From Anaerolineaceae bacterium (GTDB lineage: Bacteria > Chloroflexota > Anaerolineae > Anaerolineales > Anaerolineaceae), in the NCBI GenBank assembly GCA_028699715.1, contig JAQVUC010000061.1, positions 1-6,599 on the forward strand: 6,599 bases of DNA, in the 5' to 3' direction. The notes under the pieces are model-generated. The model saw only the letters and a program-made list of their open reading frames with translations. It was not told the DNA's origin and did not search any database. Positions 1 to 6,270 of the stretch are shown here, piece after piece. Position 1 is the first letter of the stretch; each line of letters starts with the position of its first letter. The translations under genes were made by a program, and so were the position numbers.

Positions 1-728
1 TCCTGGTGGCTGGCAGACCTGGTATGGGTAAGACCGGTTTTATGATCGGTATTGCCAAGCATGTCGGCATGGTTTTGCGCCGCAATGTGGCCATGTTCTC
101 CCTGGAAATGTCTGCCGAACAGCTGCTGCAGCGTATGTTGGCTCAGGAAACTGAGATCGACTCACAAAAGTTGCGTTCCGGCCACTTCAGTGACAACGAG
201 GCTGACGTCCTCACCCGAACAATCACCCGTTTTGAACACACCAACATCTTTATCGATGACACCCCCGGCATCACCCCGCTGCAAATGAGCGCGAAATGCC
301 GGCGTCTGAAGGATGAACACAGCCTGGACCTGGTGATTGTGGATTATCTGCAGTTGATGTCTGGTGACCGGCGCTCAGAGAATCGTGTTCAGGAAGTTTC
401 TTATATTTCCCGCCAGTTAAAGATCCTGGCCCGGGAATTGAACGTGCCAGTTATGGCAGCGGCTCAGCTCTCGCGTGCTGTGGAGCAACGCCAGGACAAA
501 CAACCGATCCTTTCGGACTTACGTGAGTCTGGTTCGTTGGAGCAGGATGCTGACATTGTAATGTTCATCAACCGGCCTTTCATGGACGATGAAACCAGCC
601 CTTATCACAACATCGCCAAGGTTGCCATCGCCAAACACCGCAACGGACCGGTGCACTCAGGCATTGATCTGGTTTTCTTAGCCCGTCTGGCGCAGTTCAA
701 GGACAAAGCTTATATTGATGAAGCCTGA
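1..728 (+). CDS. dnaB: Replicative DNA helicase DnaB, C-terminal ATPase domain (5' end cut by the window)
   Basis: DnaB is the ring-shaped hexameric helicase that unwinds DNA ahead of the replication fork using ATP. The reading frame is open from the first full codon (base 3) and ends at TGA 726-728, so only about 241 residues are visible, roughly the RecA-like C-terminal domain of a protein usually near 450 residues. The primase-binding N-terminal domain must lie upstream of the window. The Walker A motif GRPGMGKT is at bases 12-35. The Walker B/H2-like stretch LVIVDYLQLM has its Asp codon at 342-344. The family signature RESGSLEQDADIVMF follows, and then the basic KHRNGPV segment near the end. 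The GTG at base 6 sits just before Walker A and is not a real start. The stop overlaps the next gene by 11 nt, which suggests co-transcription and coupled translation with the primosome genes that follow. A RadA or phage helicase is less likely because the RESGSLEQDADIV block is typical of chromosomal DnaB. Confidence 0.95.
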   Translation, partial: LVAGRPGMGKTGFMIGIAKHVGMVLRRNVAMFSLEMSAEQLLQRMLAQETEIDSQKLRSGHFSDNEADVLTRTITRFEHTNIFIDDTPGITPLQMSAKCRRLKDEHSLDLVIVDYLQLMSGDRRSENRVQEVSYISRQLKILARELNVPVMAAAQLSRAVEQRQDKQPILSDLRESGSLEQDADIVMFINRPFMDDETSPYHNIAKVAIAKHRNGPVHSGIDLVFLARLAQFKDKAYIDEA

Positions 729-1431
729 CATGCCGCCAAGCCACCAAGCCCAATTCTCTGAAAAAACTGTCGCAATAAATTTGCCGGCAAATTTCATTGG
801 TGTGATTGAGCAGCTTGATGGCGATCAAATTCTGATCCTGATCACCCTTTTTCAATTGCTTAGCAATCAGGAACAGGAATGTGAGCTTTGCGAAGCCTTC
901 CTGCTCAGGGAAATGCTTCCAAAAGCGTTCAGGGAAGATGCCGCTCGCTGGGAAAAGGCTGTTACCGGTCTGATCCAAACAGGCTTGTTGTTCTCTTTTC
1001 CTGAGCCCCAAAACCCGGATAAGACCTATTTGATCCCAGGCACTCCTCAAGGCATAAAGATATTTCAAGACCTGAACAACCAACCTGATTTGATCCATAA
1101 CTATGCTGTGGCGGATGTTCTTCCCTACCCGGATAAGCCCAATCTCTTCAAATTATATGAGGACAACTTTGGCGCGCTAACCCCAATGACAGCTGAAATG
1201 TTGAAAGCCGATCTGGAAACTTTCCCGGCTGAGTGGATCGAAGAAGCCATGAAAGAAGCAGTTCAGTACAACGCGCGAAACTGGAAATATGTTCAGGCCA
1301 TCCTAAAAAATTGGCAGGAAAAAGGACGTAAGAGAAGCAATGAAGAAAATCGACGAGATATCGACGAATTTAGGAAGCTCTATCTCGAACAACAGAGAGA
1401 AATCAGAGACTCAGGAACCCCCGGCGGATAG
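718..1431 (+). CDS. DnaD-domain primosome / helicase-loading protein
   Basis: This 237-residue protein is probably a primosome component acting with DnaB and the downstream loader ATPase at replication initiation or restart. The C-terminal part (about residues 144-205) matches the DnaD/DnaB2 helical domain: LYEDNFGALTP, then a helix with AMKEAVQYNARNWKYVQAIL and a closing NWQ. Such domains bind DNA and partner proteins in the Firmicutes primosome. The N-terminal part (about 20-115) is compatible with a winged-helix domain (NLPANFIGVIEQL, then MLPKAF and WEKAVTGLIQTGLL), but this is weaker evidence. The tail after residue 200 is highly charged and probably flexible. The start is uncertain: ATG 718 is chosen because it overlaps the helicase stop in a coupling arrangement. 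TTG 715 and ATG 730 are alternatives, and none has a good ribosome binding site (the nearest, AAGGA at 699-703, is 14 nt before ATG 718). The 3' end overlaps the next gene by 92 nt in another frame. The domain call is by motif recognition only. Confidence 0.85.
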   Translation: MKPDMPPSHQAQFSEKTVAINLPANFIGVIEQLDGDQILILITLFQLLSNQEQECELCEAFLLREMLPKAFREDAARWEKAVTGLIQTGLLFSFPEPQNPDKTYLIPGTPQGIKIFQDLNNQPDLIHNYAVADVLPYPDKPNLFKLYEDNFGALTPMTAEMLKADLETFPAEWIEEAMKEAVQYNARNWKYVQAILKNWQEKGRKRSNEENRRDIDEFRKLYLEQQREIRDSGTPGG

Positions 1432-2728
1432 AACCGGTACAAATCTTGGTCCTGGCGATCCAAATTGTCCGATCTGCCATGGGATAGGATTTGTTGGCTA
1501 TGATGTTCCCTTTGACGACCCGCGTTTCGGAAGCATGCAGGTTTGCACCTGCCGGCTTAAAGAGGTGCAGGCAAAACAACAGGAGCATCTCTACCAGTTA
1601 AGCAACCTGGGCGCGCTTTCTGATTTGACCTTTGACAACTTTTTGCCCCGCGGCAGGGTCGGGCTGGGGCTAACGCAGGCTAATTCTTTGGAGCAGGCTT
1701 TCAACTCAGCCCAAAATTTTGCCGGCATGCAAAAAGGCTGGCTGCTTCTAACCGGCGGCTATGGATCAGGTAAAACACACCTGGCAGCAGCAATTTCGAA
1801 CCAGGCTGTCGCCATGGGCACGGCCACAATTTTTCTGACCGTGCCGGATTTGCTCGACTGGCTGAGGTTTTCTTTCTCTGGTTCAAGCGAGTCTAACTTT
1901 GAAACCCGCTTTAATGAAATCCGGACTGCTCCTTTACTGGTCATGGACGATTTTGGTACCCAGAGCACGACTCCCTGGGCAGACGAGAAATTATTCCAAA
2001 TCATCAACTCACGCTACATCAACCGCCTGCCGACGGTCATCACCAGTAATAACCAACTTAATGATTTTGAAGGCCGGATCCACTCCCGCTTGCTGGACCC
2101 AGACCTTGTGACCCATGTACACATCCTGGCACCGGATTTCAGGAACCCAATCGATGAATTCGGTCATCCGGAACTTTCAAGCCTGAACCTGCATTCCCGC
2201 CAGAGCTTTGGGAACTTTAACTTCCGCAAAAATGAAAATCTATTAAAAGAAGACCTCGAGTCCCTGACTGAAGCTTTCCAGGTCAGCCAGGCTTTTGCTG
2301 AAAATCCCAAGGGATGGCTGAGCATCCACGGTACCTACGGCAGCGGCAAAACCCATCTCGCGGCTGCCATAGGCAATTACCAGGCTGCCAAAGGTATGCC
2401 GCCCCTGTTTGTTGTGGTGCCGGATTTACTCGATTATCTGCGGGCAGCCTTTGCTCCCAACAGCGGGATGAGCCTGGATAAACGATTTAATGAGATCCGC
2501 ACAGCCAGATTGCTCATTCTTGACGACTTGGGGACTCAATCCGCGACTCCCTGGGCAAAGGAAAAAATATACCAACTCTTCAATTACCGCTATAACGCCG
2601 AGTTGCCAACCGTGATCACGTCATCCTTTTTGCCGGACCAACTGGACCAGCGCATCTACAGCCGCTTATCCGACCGGCGCTTATGCCGCCTGGTTGTGAT
2701 CAGCGCACCAGGTTACACAGGAAAGTAA
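1340..2728 (+). CDS. DnaC/DnaI-like helicase loader with two tandem AAA+ ATPase modules
   Basis: The protein has 462 residues; single-module DnaC, DnaI and IstB proteins are about 250-310. It probably loads the DnaB ring onto DNA. A likely zinc-binding head comes first (C43-x2-C46, then C69-x-C71). Module 1 follows: leader DLTFDNF near 95-101, Walker A GGYGSGKT 139-146, Walker B LLVMDD 199-204, sensor-1 region TVITSNN 232-238, and arginine-finger box GRIHSRL 245-251. Module 2 repeats the plan: leader SFGNFNF near 289-295, Walker A GTYGSGKT 331-338, Walker B LLILDD 391-396, TVITSSF 424-430, QRIYSRL 437-443. Residues 132-253 and 324-445 align without gaps, about 70 of 122 identical by hand count. 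Module 2 has no cysteine cluster. ATG 1340 is the only ATG/GTG/TTG start that keeps the cysteines; its ribosome binding site is weak (AGAGAAG at 1331-1337). The placement after dnaB and a DnaD gene supports helicase loading over the IstB transposition-helper role, and no transposase is present. Confidence 0.88.
   Translation: MKKIDEISTNLGSSISNNREKSETQEPPADRTGTNLGPGDPNCPICHGIGFVGYDVPFDDPRFGSMQVCTCRLKEVQAKQQEHLYQLSNLGALSDLTFDNFLPRGRVGLGLTQANSLEQAFNSAQNFAGMQKGWLLLTGGYGSGKTHLAAAISNQAVAMGTATIFLTVPDLLDWLRFSFSGSSESNFETRFNEIRTAPLLVMDDFGTQSTTPWADEKLFQIINSRYINRLPTVITSNNQLNDFEGRIHSRLLDPDLVTHVHILAPDFRNPIDEFGHPELSSLNLHSRQSFGNFNFRKNENLLKEDLESLTEAFQVSQAFAENPKGWLSIHGTYGSGKTHLAAAIGNYQAAKGMPPLFVVVPDLLDYLRAAFAPNSGMSLDKRFNEIRTARLLILDDLGTQSATPWAKEKIYQLFNYRYNAELPTVITSSFLPDQLDQRIYSRLSDRRLCRLVVISAPGYTGK
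1733..2674 (+). repeat. Ancient internal duplication of the AAA+ module within the helicase-loader gene
   Basis: Codons for residues 132-253 (bases 1733-2098) and 324-445 (bases 2309-2674) encode the same ATPase core at a constant offset of 192 codons. About 57% of residues are identical with no gap. Over the 12 shared residues YGSGKTHLAAAI, 11 of 12 codons differ (for example tat/tac, gga/ggc, tca/agc). Synonymous sites are therefore near saturation while the protein motif is unchanged. That points to an old duplication kept by selection, not a recent tandem copy or an assembly artefact. Confidence 0.85.
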
Positions 2729-2752
2729 ACAAAACAACCGCGAAATAATGGG

Positions 2753-2758
2753 TATAAT
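2753..2758 (+). promoter_or_regulatory. Putative -10 box (TATAAT) of the phosphorylase transcription unit
   Basis: A perfect TATAAT lies in the 96-nt gap between the helicase-loader stop and the phosphorylase start. Transcription would begin near base 2765, giving a leader of about 60 nt. The position 17 nt upstream holds only CAAAAC, so no convincing -35 box is visible. A TG lies one base off the extended -10 position. It is the best promoter candidate in the window, but it is supported by a single hexamer. Confidence 0.5.
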
Positions 2759-2790
2759 CTAGCCTTGTGTGTCTACTATTTGAATTGAAC

Positions 2791-2806
2791 ACGGCAACTG
2801 TGCCGT
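2791..2806 (+). promoter_or_regulatory. Small GC-rich leader hairpin or operator-like inverted repeat
   Basis: ACGGCA (2791-2796) and TGCCGT (2801-2806) are perfect inverted repeats around a 4-nt loop. They lie downstream of the putative -10 box and end 5 nt before the ribosome binding site. No T-tract follows, so this is not a terminator. It could tune translation or mRNA stability, act as an operator half-site pair, or be chance, since a 6-bp stem is short. Confidence 0.35.
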
Positions 2807-2811
2807 TTGAC

Positions 2812-2817
2812 AGGAGA
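2812..2817 (+). promoter_or_regulatory. Shine-Dalgarno AGGAGA deciding the phosphorylase start
   Basis: AGGAGA sits 7 nt before ATG 2825, an ideal spacing. The in-frame TTG at 2807 lies upstream of this site, so it is rejected as a start and ATG 2825 is preferred. Confidence 0.85.
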
Positions 2818-2824
2818 TAAATTT

Positions 2825-3334
2825 ATGAATAAAAAGATCATCCGAGAGGTCCCCAATAGCTTTAACCTGCCTTATCGTCTCAAGAGACTGGCTGATATCG
2901 CTCATAACCTTTGGTGGGTGGGCAACCCCGATGTAGCCCGTCTGTTCAAGCAGATCGACGCGCTCAAATGGAGACTTTCCAACCATAATCCGGTGGTTTT
3001 ACTGCGGACAGTTGAGAAATCGAAACTTGAAGATTTGATCAAAGACCGCTATTTTCTCGATCACTATGATCGCATCGTGCGCGACTTTGACGCCTACATG
3101 AACGGGAAAGATACCTGGTTCAATCGCGAGTATCCCGGCACTGAGAACGAAAAAATCGGCTATTTCTCTTTTGAATACGGTCTGCACGAATCTCTGATGG
3201 TTTATGCCGGTGGTCTGGGAATCCTTTCAGGTGATCACCTCAAAGAAGCCAGCGACCTGGGTTTACCCATGGTTGCGGTCGGCTTCCTTTACACCTATGG
3301 TTATTTTTCCCAGCGGATCACGGAAGATGGCTAG
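2825..3334 (+). CDS. N-terminal fragment of the alpha-glucan phosphorylase (up to the premature TAG)
   Basis: If the stop is real, this 169-residue piece would be made from a strong ribosome binding site. Residues about 10-110 match the DUF3417-type N-terminal domain of short alpha-glucan phosphorylases (NLPYRLKRLADIAHNLWW, then WRLSNHNPVVLL). The start of the catalytic domain follows with IGYFSFEYGLHESL (about 119-132) and the glycine-rich YAGGLGILSGDHLK (about 135-148). This part supplies substrate and phosphate-site loops only. It lacks the PLP lysine and the whole C-terminal Rossmann domain, so it cannot be active by itself. Confidence 0.75.
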   Translation: MNKKIIREVPNSFNLPYRLKRLADIAHNLWWVGNPDVARLFKQIDALKWRLSNHNPVVLLRTVEKSKLEDLIKDRYFLDHYDRIVRDFDAYMNGKDTWFNREYPGTENEKIGYFSFEYGLHESLMVYAGGLGILSGDHLKEASDLGLPMVAVGFLYTYGYFSQRITEDG

Positions 3335-3442
3335 CAGGAAGCGCATAGCATCGAACTTAAGTTCAGCGACCTGCCTGTAGTCGCGCTTTATGACGAAAAC
3401 CATGAACCAATCAAAATTTCGATCGATCTGCCAGGACGCAAC

Positions 3443-5011
3443 TTGTATGCCCGTTTGTACGAACTCAATGTCGGACGGGTGCCGTTGGTGTTGCTGCATA
3501 CCAACATCCCTGAAAATACTCCCCAGGATCGTGAATTGACGGACAAGCTCTACATCAGCGATCCCGAACTGCGTATTTCCCAGGAAATGCTCTTGGGTGT
3601 CGGCGGTTTGAGAGCCTTGCAGCGCTTGGGTCACAACCCTGCCATCTTCCACATGAACGAAGGTCATTCTGCTTTCCTGGCATTGGAACGCATGCGTCAG
3701 CTGGTTGAAAAGGGACACACGCTTGATGAAGCTAAAGAAGCTGTCAAAAAGACGAGTGTCTTCACCACCCACACACCCGTACCGGCAGGAAACGATGAGT
3801 TCCCCACCTGGTTGATCGACAAGTATTTTGCGAACTATTGGAGCAGCCTTGGTTTAGACCGTAACAAGTTTATGGACCTGGCAAAGGTCAAAACCGATTG
3901 GTCAGACGAGGTTTTCAGCATGCCGGTTTTGGCATTGAGACTTTCAGACTATCGCAATGGTGTTTCCAAATTGCACGGGGAAGTTTCCCGCAATATGTGG
4001 CAGTACCTCTGGCCAGATAGAAATCCGGAGGAAGTGCCAATCAGTTACATCACTAATGGTGTTCACACCGGTACTTGGATCGCCCGCCGATTGTCTGATC
4101 TCTACGATAAGTACCTGGGTGTGGATTGGACTGAGCGCCTGGATGACCCTGATATGTGGGAAAGAATCGAAGCCATCCCTGATAACGAACTTTGGCAGGT
4201 ACGCATCCACCTCAAGCGAAAACTGGTCAGCTATATGGTTGCCCGTGCCCGTGGTGAATGGGAACATGACCGCGTTCATCCTGTCCAAACCGTTGCCAGC
4301 GGTGTTTTGCTTGACCCCCTGGCTCTGACGATTGGTTTTGCCCGCCGCTTTGCCACTTACAAACGCGCAAACCTGGTTTTCAAAGATTATGAGCGACTGA
4401 TGAAAATAGTCACAGACGAAGAACATCCGGTTCAAATCATTTTTGCCGGCAAGGCTCATCCAGCTGATGAGCCCGGCAAACGCCTGATCCAGGAAGTCTA
4501 TCGACATGTCAAGAGCTCAAGGAATGGTGGGCGCCTGGTCTTTTTGGATGATTACGACATGGACATGGCACGTCACCTGGTCCAGGGTGTGGATATTTGG
4601 CTCAACACTCCCCGACGCCCACGTGAGGCATCCGGAACCAGTGGCATGAAAGCCGGCATGAACGGCACACTTAACTTTTCAGTGCTCGACGGTTGGTGGG
4701 CGGAAGGCTTTAATGGCAAAAATGGTTGGGCGATTGGCGACAATCGTCATTATGAAGACCCCGATTTGCAGGACGAAGCAGACGCGCTCAGCCTCTATGA
4801 GACACTTGAGAATGAAATTGTGCCCATGTATTACACAAAACGTTCTGCTGATGGGCTGCCAGGAGACTGGATTGAACGCATCAAGGAATGTATCCGCACC
4901 GTTTCACCGCAATTCTCCATGACCCGCATGGTCAAGGAGTACATGACCGATCTCTATCAGCCCGCCCTGGAGACTGCCCGGGCTGAAGTCCAAGTCAAAG
5001 CGGATAATTAA
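3443..5011 (+). CDS. C-terminal fragment of the alpha-glucan phosphorylase (catalytic and PLP-binding part)
   Basis: This is the remainder of the phosphorylase frame; coding similarity actually resumes immediately after the TAG at 3335. The first usable start is TTG 3443, with only a poor AGGA about 10 nt upstream, so independent translation is doubtful. In full-length numbering it carries HMNEGHSA (H276-A283), THTPVPAGN (315-323), TNGVHTGTW, and GFARRFATYKR. It also holds the PLP-site block EASGTSGMKAGMNG, whose Lys609 (codon 4649-4651) should form the Schiff base with the cofactor. The stop at 5009 lies 11 nt before the next gene. Every motif I would look for in this half is present, which favours a very recent mutation or a sequence error. 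Confidence 0.75.
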   Translation: MYARLYELNVGRVPLVLLHTNIPENTPQDRELTDKLYISDPELRISQEMLLGVGGLRALQRLGHNPAIFHMNEGHSAFLALERMRQLVEKGHTLDEAKEAVKKTSVFTTHTPVPAGNDEFPTWLIDKYFANYWSSLGLDRNKFMDLAKVKTDWSDEVFSMPVLALRLSDYRNGVSKLHGEVSRNMWQYLWPDRNPEEVPISYITNGVHTGTWIARRLSDLYDKYLGVDWTERLDDPDMWERIEAIPDNELWQVRIHLKRKLVSYMVARARGEWEHDRVHPVQTVASGVLLDPLALTIGFARRFATYKRANLVFKDYERLMKIVTDEEHPVQIIFAGKAHPADEPGKRLIQEVYRHVKSSRNGGRLVFLDDYDMDMARHLVQGVDIWLNTPRRPREASGTSGMKAGMNGTLNFSVLDGWWAEGFNGKNGWAIGDNRHYEDPDLQDEADALSLYETLENEIVPMYYTKRSADGLPGDWIERIKECIRTVSPQFSMTRMVKEYMTDLYQPALETARAEVQVKADN

Positions 5012-5022
5012 TTAAGATCATC

Positions 5023-5565
5023 ATGGCAGATATCTTTACACCAACTGCTATCCTGACGGCTATCCTCATCTTTGCCGTCAGAGTTTTATCCATCTCCATG
5101 GATACCCTGCGTTTCATGCTCACGATGCGTGGGAAAAAGGGTATCGCCTGGATTTTGGGCTTTTTTGAGTCAATCCTGTTTGTGCTGACAGTTGGCGCCG
5201 TGCTGAATGACTTGTCGAATTTTTTGTACACGATCGGATACGCGGCTGGCTTTGCCACAGGCAATGTGGTTGGCATGGCCATTGAGCGTCGGCTCGCGCT
5301 GGGTTTTGCCCACCTTAGTGTGGTCAGCAAAATGCACGGTGACGAAATCGCGCAAGCGCTGCGGGATAGCGATTTTGCCGTAACTGAGATCAATGCGATT
5401 GGAAGAGATGGCCCGGTAATGATTTGTGACCTGGCGGTCCGGCGCAAGGATGTTGAAACTGTGGAGTCGGTTGCCCTGACCATAGACCCTGAGGCTTTTA
5501 TCACAACAGAAGATGTCACACCTCTGCGCAGTGGATATTGGGGGAGGAACAATGTCCGCAGATAA
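5023..5565 (+). CDS. UPF0316 / DUF2179 family membrane protein
   Basis: This is a 180-residue inner-membrane protein of unknown function. Three hydrophobic segments are visible at about residues 8-28, 40-61 and 66-85. They are followed by a soluble C-terminal domain of about 98-168. Family-like landmarks are the R-x9-TLR stretch after the first segment (SMDTLRFML), GFFES at the head of the second, YAAGFATGNVVGMAIERRLALG at the end of the third (73-94), and FITTEDVTPL (159-168), which resembles the end of DUF2179 domains. The architecture and length fit UPF0316 proteins such as Bacillus YebE. DUF2179 domains are thought to be ligand-sensing in related proteins, but no ligand can be inferred here. 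It starts 11 nt after the phosphorylase stop with no strong ribosome binding site, so it probably depends on read-through from upstream translation. It overlaps the next gene by 14 nt. Confidence 0.85.
   Translation: MADIFTPTAILTAILIFAVRVLSISMDTLRFMLTMRGKKGIAWILGFFESILFVLTVGAVLNDLSNFLYTIGYAAGFATGNVVGMAIERRLALGFAHLSVVSKMHGDEIAQALRDSDFAVTEINAIGRDGPVMICDLAVRRKDVETVESVALTIDPEAFITTEDVTPLRSGYWGRNNVRR
5541..5548 (+). promoter_or_regulatory. Shine-Dalgarno GGGGAGGA deciding the HAD hydrolase start
   Basis: This purine-rich run sits 3-4 nt before ATG 5552, inside the end of the UPF0316 gene. It fixes ATG 5552 as the start over the in-frame ATG at 5513, which lies upstream of it and has no such site. 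The spacing is slightly short. Confidence 0.75.
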
Positions 5566-6226
5566 CAGGCACACAAACAATAAAAGAGCCCTCATTTTCG
5601 ATTTTGACGGCTTGATTTTGGATACCGAAACAGCCGAAGTTGAGATTTGGACTGAGCTCTATTCCCAGGTTGGACTTTCTTTCAACATGGACGCCTATAT
5701 GCACCTGGTTGGGGCTAATGGGGAAAGAGGCTTTCACCCAGCCGATCCGATTTCCGATCGCCCTGGCGAAGAACGCAGTAATGACCAGGTAAGAGTTGAA
5801 CATCGACGGCTGGCCTGGGAAAAAACCCTGAAATTGCAGCCGCTGGAAGGGGTGGTGGATCTGATTCACTCGGCTAAAACCAAGGGCTATACCCTTGCGA
5901 TTGGCTCAAGCGCCAACTACGATTGGGTCTCCACGCATTTGAAACGGCTGGGATTGTTCGAATACTTTGATACCATCGTGACCTTTGACGACGTCGAGGA
6001 AGCCAAACCGGCTCCTGATATCTACCTGAAAGTGCTTGAAAAGCTAAATATCAGCGGTGACCAGGCAATTGTCCTGGAGGATTCTTACAACGGAGTATTG
6101 GCTGCAAGGCGTGCCGGTATCCGGGCTGTGGCTGTCCCCAACCCAATCACAAAGGATCAGGATTTCAGCCTGGCAGAGTCCGTCCTGGACAGCATGCGGG
6201 AACTAGACCTCAAAAACTACTTCTAA
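5552..6226 (+). CDS. HAD-superfamily hydrolase (subfamily IA, phosphatase / beta-phosphoglucomutase-like)
   Basis: This 224-residue cytoplasmic protein probably removes, or moves, a phosphate on a small metabolite through a phospho-aspartate intermediate. All four HAD motifs are present: motif I DFDGLILDTE with nucleophile D17 and acid/base D19; motif II IGSSANY with S119; motif III EEAKPAPD with K152; and motif IV VLEDSYNGV with E176 and D177. An alpha-helical cap lies between motifs I and II (about 28-95), as in subfamily IA. The length is typical. The cap lacks the loop I associate with true beta-phosphoglucomutases, so a phosphatase is more likely; the substrate is unknown. Phosphorylase makes alpha-glucose 1-phosphate, not the beta anomer, so proximity to that gene does not by itself argue for a mutase. 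The gene overlaps the UPF0316 gene by 14 nt and is the last gene before the terminator. Confidence 0.9.
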   Translation: MSADNRHTNNKRALIFDFDGLILDTETAEVEIWTELYSQVGLSFNMDAYMHLVGANGERGFHPADPISDRPGEERSNDQVRVEHRRLAWEKTLKLQPLEGVVDLIHSAKTKGYTLAIGSSANYDWVSTHLKRLGLFEYFDTIVTFDDVEEAKPAPDIYLKVLEKLNISGDQAIVLEDSYNGVLAARRAGIRAVAVPNPITKDQDFSLAESVLDSMRELDLKNYF

Positions 6227-6243
6227 GACATACCAAAACCATG

Positions 6244-6270
6244 AGAGAGGCCGCCCGCCTCTCTTTTTTT
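6244..6270 (+). terminator. Rho-independent terminator after the HAD hydrolase gene
   Basis: An 8-bp stem pairs 6244-6251 (AGAGAGGC) with 6257-6264 (GCCTCTCT) around a 5-nt loop (6252-6256). It runs directly into seven T residues (6264-6270). It begins 17 nt after the HAD stop codon and closes the phosphorylase-UPF0316-HAD unit. Confidence 0.92.

Larger units (their letters stand above)
2825..5011 (+). pseudogene. glgP: Alpha-glucan (glycogen/maltodextrin) phosphorylase, interrupted by an in-frame TAG
   Basis: The intact enzyme (GT35 family, PLP-dependent, cytoplasmic) would release glucose 1-phosphate from glycogen or maltodextrins using phosphate. The frame from ATG 2825 to TAA 5009-5011 has 728 sense positions, normal for the DUF3417-type alpha-glucan phosphorylases, but codon 170 is TAG (3332-3334). 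The context reads EDG-stop-QEA, where the family, as I recall it, has DGWQEA. A single G-to-A change of TGG explains the stop. Nothing else is broken: the frame continues without gap or shift through all catalytic motifs. Either this is a genuine recent nonsense mutation that inactivates the enzyme, or it is a base-call/assembly error and the gene is functional. I cannot tell which from the sequence. A real stop could also reduce expression of the two downstream genes by polarity, since they appear co-transcribed. Confidence 0.88.

Noticed and set aside
6..8. GTG that could start a 240-residue protein
   Set aside because: It falls directly in front of the Walker A motif of DnaB and the frame is open to the window edge, so the gene simply begins upstream.
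1340..2728. IstB transposition-helper ATPase of an insertion sequence
   Set aside because: No IstA-type transposase, terminal repeats or target duplication is visible. The neighbours are helicase and DnaD genes, which fits a loader.
3332..3340. TAG in the phosphorylase as recoded (pyrrolysine or suppressed) or programmed readthrough
   Set aside because: TAG also ends the DnaD-domain gene (1429-1431) in a sensible place. No special downstream structure is apparent, and a one-base change from a Trp codon is simpler.
3443..3445. TTG 3443 as the true start of a separate gene
   Set aside because: Phosphorylase-like coding begins right after the TAG at 3335, the ribosome binding site is poor, and the fragment lacks the N-terminal half of the active site.
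3944..4507. 187-codon open frame on the minus strand inside the phosphorylase
   Set aside because: It is antisense to strongly conserved catalytic motifs and has no recognisable domain. Shorter antisense frames at 697-1098, 3263-3772, 4995-5576 and 5516-5869 are rejected on the same grounds.
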